Below, in pieces: positions 6,989-9,914 of a DNA stretch of 9,914 nt (positions within the stretch are counted from its first letter, which is position 1; the number at the start of each line of letters is the position of its first letter). The notes under the pieces are model-generated. The model was not told the DNA's origin and did not search any database. It worked only from the letters and a program-made list of their open reading frames with translations. The stretch covers positions 1-9,914 of the forward strand of contig JAHBAP020000553.1 in assembly GCA_018500005.2 (NCBI GenBank), read 5' to 3'. The DNA is from Mycobacterium sp. Its GTDB lineage: Bacteria; Actinomycetota; Actinomycetes; Mycobacteriales; Mycobacteriaceae. The position numbers and the translations under genes are program-made.

Positions 6989-7212
6989 CATTGTGTTCTG
7001 CACCGAAGGGGAGGAGTCCAATGAGCCCGACCGGCGTTCGTCTCCAGTGGCCAGCAAATAAAGCCCTGGATGTTCCAGACCCGACCGAGCGGAGCCGGGA
7101 GATCATTCAGCCGGTCGGTATGGGAATACCCCAGTTTCCCCTTCCCGTCGAATGTCTGCCAGGGCTCACCTGCGGAAAGGGCCTAAACAGCAACTGAAGG
7201 CGCGGAGGTCGC

Positions 7213-7224
7213 GCTGGTACCAGC
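7213..7224. repeat. Perfect 12-base palindrome GCTGGTACCAGC
   Basis: Every base pairs with its partner. It adjoins a small GC hairpin at 7200-7214 (stem GCGCG/CGCGC, five-base loop). It lies in the divergent region upstream of the sugar phosphotransferase. It could bind a dimeric regulator; no regulator gene is in the window. Confidence 0.4.
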
Positions 7225-7272
7225 CCATGAACGCACGGGCAAGGGCACTAAGGCCCTCAATCCGGTCGAAAA

Positions 7273-7286
7273 GTGCCACGTGGCAC
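7273..7286. promoter_or_regulatory. Perfect 14-base palindrome, candidate operator
   Basis: GTGCCACGTGGCAC reads identically on both strands and has a CACGTG core. It lies about 180 bases before the leader ORF of the phosphotransferase and about 330 bases before the SMP-30 start. Its perfect symmetry and position between divergent operons suggest a binding site for a dimeric regulator. This is inference; chance remains possible. Confidence 0.45.
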
Positions 7287-7439
7287 CGCAGTCTCAACGG
7301 CCCCGTCAAATCTGCGGTCGAGCAAACAGTTTTTTGCGGCACCCGCGTGCGAAGCCCGCCCGTTTCGTGGTAACTTCATCGTTAGAAAAGCGTAAGAAAG
7401 ACCTGAATTCGGCTTGCACCTGTGAGAACTTTCAGCTGC

Positions 7440-7446
7440 GGAGGGA
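7440..7446 (+). promoter_or_regulatory. Strong ribosome binding site of the leader ORF
   Basis: GGAGGGA lies five bases before the ATG at 7452 and is out of frame with the downstream phosphotransferase. It is the only strong Shine-Dalgarno sequence near that gene. Confidence 0.6.
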
Positions 7447-7451
7447 CGGAC

Positions 7452-7490
7452 ATGCGGATGCTAGCGCGCTGTCCGGCGTCACGGTTATGA
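7452..7490 (+). CDS. Putative 12-codon leader peptide coupled to the sugar phosphotransferase
   Basis: The ATG at 7452 follows a strong Shine-Dalgarno sequence (7440-7446, five-base spacer) and encodes MRMLARCPASRL followed by TGA. The stop at 7488-7490 overlaps the ATG of the phosphotransferase at 7487 in an ATGA junction, the classic arrangement for translational coupling. The downstream gene has no clear ribosome site of its own, so it probably depends on ribosomes ending here. The peptide has no run of one amino acid that would point to attenuation. A second in-frame ATG lies at 7458. Its reality rests only on this arrangement. Confidence 0.45.
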   Translation: MRMLARCPASRL

Positions 7491-8956
7491 CGGCGATCAA
7501 TGAACGCCGGTCCGCTCAAACAGCGCCGCTCGTCGCTCTGTCGGCCTCCGGCCGCGGGTGGCAACGTAATTACGCGCACTGGCTGGCGGTCGTCGATTTC
7601 ATCGCGATTGCCCTCGCCGTGGGCCTTGCCCAGCGTCTGCGGTTCGGGACTTGGTCTGAGGCCCTGTACGCGGAGGTGTCGCTGGCGATCGCCGCACTGT
7701 GGTTGGCGGCGCTGACGATCAACCACTCCCGGTCCGAACGAGTGATCGGATCCGGGGCTGAGGAATACCGCCGAGTCTGGCTGGGGACGATTTCAGTCTT
7801 CGGAGCGGTTGCGATCGTCTCCATGCTCTTTAAGTTGGAAATCGCGCGCGGCTACCTGATGATCGCGCTGCCGACTGGGGTCGTATTGCTGATCGCCTTC
7901 CGCTGGGTGGCGCGGCGCTTCCTGACCAAGGCACGCGAGAAAGGCCACTGCATCACCCGCGTCCTCGTCGTCGGCAGCGCACCGGCCGTACGCGACCTGA
8001 CGACTGCCCTCGCGCGGGAGCCGTGGTCGGGATATCAGGTGGCCGGCGCATGCATCCCAGGTCTCGGCGTCCGGTCCGAGATCGAAATTCGCGGCGTGGG
8101 TACCGTTCCCGTCTTCGGCAACGAAGCCAACGTAGTCGGGGCCGTGACAGCCTCCGACAGCCATGCCGTCGCCATCACTGCAACCGAGTTGCTCGACGGA
8201 CGACGCATCCGTGACCTGTCCTGGGAACTCGAGAAGCTCGACATCGACCTACTGGTAGCCCCCGGCGTGGTTGACGTCGCTGGACCACGGTTGCATATGC
8301 GACCGGTCGCCGGCCTTCCGTTGATCCACGTCGAGAAGCCGCAGTATCACGGTGCCAAAAAATTCCAGAAGCGGCTGTTCGATATCGGCTTCTCCAGTCT
8401 GGTCTTGTTATGCGGGTTGCCACTCCTGCTCGCCATCGCCGTCGCGATCAGAATGACCAGCAAGGGACCGATCTTCTATCGTCAGGAACGCATCGGTTTG
8501 GACGGCGATGCGTTCGAAATGATCAAGTTCCGCACGATGGTCGATGGCGCCGACACCATGATCGACGACATCACGGACTTGAACGAGAGCGAAGGCGGCG
8601 TTCTCTTCAAGATCCGGGAGGACCCGAGAGTCACTTCGGTCGGCAGGATTCTCCGCAAGTACAGCCTCGATGAGATTCCCCAGTTCTTCAACGTCCTGAA
8701 GCGCGACATGAGCGTGGTCGGCCCGCGGCCGCCCCTCGCGACCGAAGTCAAGACCTACGACGATTACGCGAAACGTCGGCTACTGGTCCGTCCCGGGATC
8801 ACCGGACTATGGCAAGTCAGTGGGCGCTCAGACCTCTCGTGGGAGGACTCGGTTCGGCTGGATCTCTATTACGTCGAGAACTGGTCGATGATGGCTGACC
8901 TGTTGATCTCTCTGAAGACGGCGAAAGCAGTACTGAGCCATAACGGCGCCTACTGA
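7487..8956 (+). CDS. Polyprenyl-phosphate sugar-1-phosphate transferase (WbaP/WcaJ-type initiating enzyme)
   Basis: A 489-residue membrane enzyme that transfers a hexose-1-phosphate from a UDP-sugar to undecaprenyl phosphate, the first step of repeat-unit assembly. Four predicted helices lie at about 32-50, 62-79, 98-116 and 122-141. A Rossmann-like domain follows (RVLVVGSAPAVRDL at 158-171). The catalytic bacterial sugar transferase domain starts at KKFQKRLFDIG (291-301) with its membrane helix, then GPIFYRQERIG (327-337) and FEMIKFRTM. The catalytic Asp-Glu pair is D395/E396 in KYSLDEIPQFFNVL. It continues with SVVGPRPP and RPGITGLWQVSGRSDLSW, and ends in the usual GAY. I chose the ATG at 7487. 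An open frame back to 7280 adds 69 residues unlike the family. The sugar (glucose, galactose or other) cannot be determined from sequence. Confidence 0.92.
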   Translation: MTAINERRSAQTAPLVALSASGRGWQRNYAHWLAVVDFIAIALAVGLAQRLRFGTWSEALYAEVSLAIAALWLAALTINHSRSERVIGSGAEEYRRVWLGTISVFGAVAIVSMLFKLEIARGYLMIALPTGVVLLIAFRWVARRFLTKAREKGHCITRVLVVGSAPAVRDLTTALAREPWSGYQVAGACIPGLGVRSEIEIRGVGTVPVFGNEANVVGAVTASDSHAVAITATELLDGRRIRDLSWELEKLDIDLLVAPGVVDVAGPRLHMRPVAGLPLIHVEKPQYHGAKKFQKRLFDIGFSSLVLLCGLPLLLAIAVAIRMTSKGPIFYRQERIGLDGDAFEMIKFRTMVDGADTMIDDITDLNESEGGVLFKIREDPRVTSVGRILRKYSLDEIPQFFNVLKRDMSVVGPRPPLATEVKTYDDYAKRRLLVRPGITGLWQVSGRSDLSWEDSVRLDLYYVENWSMMADLLISLKTAKAVLSHNGAY

Positions 8957-8975
8957 CCAATCGATCCGCGATTGG
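8957..8975 (+). terminator. Hairpin directly after the phosphotransferase stop codon
   Basis: CCAATCG (8957-8963) pairs perfectly with CGATTGG (8969-8975) around a five-base loop, starting at the first base after the TGA. No run of T follows, so it is not a classic intrinsic terminator. It could be a weak terminator, an attenuator before the EEP gene, or a stabilising 3' structure. Confidence 0.35.
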
Positions 8976-8994
8976 GCTGATAGCCTCCAGGTCA

Positions 8995-9914
8995 ATGTCT
9001 GGCAAACACAGCCACGGCCGAAAGCCGCGCCCCGGCTTGTCCGGCTGGCTTCGTGCTCTAGCGACGGTTCTGGCCGCTGTCGCCCTCGTCTTCAGCGCCA
9101 TCGCCTTGGTCTTCAGAGTTCAGCCGGTCTCGACCATTCCCCGCCTGGTTCTGTCCGTCGGAGCGACCTTTGTGCCGCTCATCGCCCTGACCGGTTTGAT
9201 CATGGCGGTACTCTCCAGGCGCTACGTGCTGGCCATCATGGGAGTTTTCCTCGTGACGGCAACTGTGGCGATCCAGGTGTCCTGGTACTACTTCGGTCAC
9301 GCGCCGAACATCTCCCAGCACAAGGACATCCGTGTGCTCGCCTCGAACATTCGTTACGGCCGCGCGGATCCGCGACAGTTCGTCGGGCTCGCCAAAGACA
9401 GCGCGGACGTCGTCACCGTCGCCGAGTTGACGCCCGAAGCCGTCGAACGTTTCTCCCAAGCCGGGATCAACGACGCCTTCCCCTACTCGATCCTCAAGCC
9501 CGGACCCGGTGCGTCCGGCATCGGCATGTGGAGCAAATACCCGATCTCCCCGTACTCAGCCCCCGGCCGACGCAACGTCAAAATGCCCGCCGCCCGCGTC
9601 CAGATCCCCGGCGTCGAGAACGATCCGATCATCGCCAGCGTCCACGTCATGTCCCCCGTCGCCGGCGACGAAAACACCATCGAGGACTGGGCATACGGTA
9701 TGGCCGGCGCAAAGGCCCAATTGGACAACTTCGCCAAGGAGGCCGGCCCCGGCGCCGTGATCATCGGCGGGGACTACAACAGCACCCCCGACATGCGCCA
9801 GTTCCGCGACCTACTGACCAACGGGTACAAAGACGCCGTGCAGCAGACCGGATCCGGCTACGCCCCCACCTTCAAGGCAGACAGTTGGATGCCGCCAGTC
9901 ATCACCATCGACCA
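8995..9914 (+). CDS. Membrane-anchored endonuclease/exonuclease/phosphatase (EEP) family protein, C-terminus beyond the right edge
   Basis: From the ATG at 8995 the frame stays open for 306 codons to the window end. Three membrane helices are predicted at about 18-40, 50-73 and 77-98. The charged N-terminus (KHSHGRK) and the SRR loop at 74-76 favour an inside N-terminus, placing the following domain outside the cytoplasm. That domain has the EEP metallo-hydrolase motifs in order: SNIRYG (N118), VAELTPE (E144), SGIGMWSKYPI, SVHVMSP (H217), GGDYNSTPD (D260, N262), and ITID followed by a codon cut after CA, which would complete the catalytic Asp-His. Little is missing beyond the last strand. EEP members hydrolyse phosphodiesters or phosphomonoesters in nucleic acids, inositol phosphates or lipids; the substrate is unknown. 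It lies 38 bases after the phosphotransferase gene, across a hairpin, so co-transcription is likely. Confidence 0.87.
   Translation, partial: MSGKHSHGRKPRPGLSGWLRALATVLAAVALVFSAIALVFRVQPVSTIPRLVLSVGATFVPLIALTGLIMAVLSRRYVLAIMGVFLVTATVAIQVSWYYFGHAPNISQHKDIRVLASNIRYGRADPRQFVGLAKDSADVVTVAELTPEAVERFSQAGINDAFPYSILKPGPGASGIGMWSKYPISPYSAPGRRNVKMPAARVQIPGVENDPIIASVHVMSPVAGDENTIEDWAYGMAGAKAQLDNFAKEAGPGAVIIGGDYNSTPDMRQFRDLLTNGYKDAVQQTGSGYAPTFKADSWMPPVITID

Larger units (their letters stand above)
6942..7451. promoter_or_regulatory. Gene-free divergent region between the SMP-30 operon and the sugar phosphotransferase
   Basis: About 510 bases with no supported gene apart from the leader ORF at its right end. 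The left end holds a candidate promoter for the minus-strand operon. The centre holds several inverted repeats: a 7-base pair CCGACCG/CGGTCGG at 7081-7087 and 7112-7118, a hairpin GCGCG/CGCGC at 7200-7214, and two perfect palindromes at 7213-7224 and 7273-7286. Open frames crossing it are short or extensions of the flanking genes. I found no convincing plus-strand promoter. Confidence 0.5.

Noticed and set aside
6942..7106. 55-residue N-terminal extension of the SMP-30-like protein from the ATG at 7106
   Set aside because: It has no family likeness, no ribosome site, and lies upstream of a candidate promoter; the ATG at 6941 gives normal family length.
7122..7140. GGGAA...TTCCC inverted repeat as an operator
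   Set aside because: Five-base arms with a nine-base spacer are expected by chance in a 500-base region; nothing else supports it.
6505..7197. 230-codon open frame on the plus strand
   Set aside because: Mostly antisense to the SMP-30-like gene; rich in Pro, Arg and Ser, with no domain.
7280..7486. 69-residue N-terminal extension of the sugar phosphotransferase from 7280
   Set aside because: The extension is unlike the family, starts inside the 14-base palindrome, and is out of frame with the only strong ribosome site; the ATG at 7487 directly precedes the expected membrane helices.

Overview
The window looks like part of a surface- or exopolysaccharide (EPS) locus from a high-GC Gram-positive bacterium (Actinomycetota, plausibly Mycobacteriales such as Rhodococcus or Gordonia). 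This rests on GC-rich codon use, actinobacterial-style proteins and weak Shine-Dalgarno sequences; the genus is a guess. There are nine protein genes. Two run off the window edges: a heparinase II/III-type gene at the left and a membrane-anchored EEP-fold gene at the right. I saw no tRNA, rRNA, CRISPR array, insertion sequence or phage gene.

Layout. Positions 1-2080, minus strand: a nucleotide-sugar 6-dehydrogenase of the GDP-mannose dehydrogenase (AlgD) type, followed 19 bases later by a heparinase II/III family polysaccharide lyase, truncated. Positions 2081-2304: a divergent control region with overlapping back-to-back -10 elements and a 12-base direct repeat. Positions 2305-3015, plus strand: an AT-richer SAM methyltransferase that meets the next operon tail to tail, one base apart. 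Positions 3017-6941, minus strand: a tight four-gene operon read as SMP-30/gluconolactonase-like protein, FkbM methyltransferase, GT4 glycosyltransferase, GT4 glycosyltransferase. Positions 6942-7451: a gene-free divergent region with two perfect palindromes. Positions 7452-9914, plus strand: a 12-codon leader ORF, a polyprenyl-phosphate sugar-1-phosphate transferase (WbaP/WcaJ type) overlapping it by ATGA, a short hairpin, and a three-helix membrane EEP-family hydrolase that continues past the edge.

How it could work together (inference from family knowledge). The phosphotransferase loads the first sugar-1-phosphate onto undecaprenyl phosphate. The two GT4 enzymes extend the repeat unit. The AlgD-like enzyme makes an activated uronic acid. 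The FkbM and class I methyltransferases may decorate sugars. The heparinase-like protein could cleave uronate-containing polymer, as AlgL does in Pseudomonas alginate operons. No flippase, polymerase or chain-length regulator lies in this window. The most interesting points are the AlgD-like/heparinase pair in an actinobacterium, the lactonase-like gene leading a glycan operon, the coupled leader ORF before the phosphotransferase, and the predicted extracytoplasmic EEP enzyme behind it.
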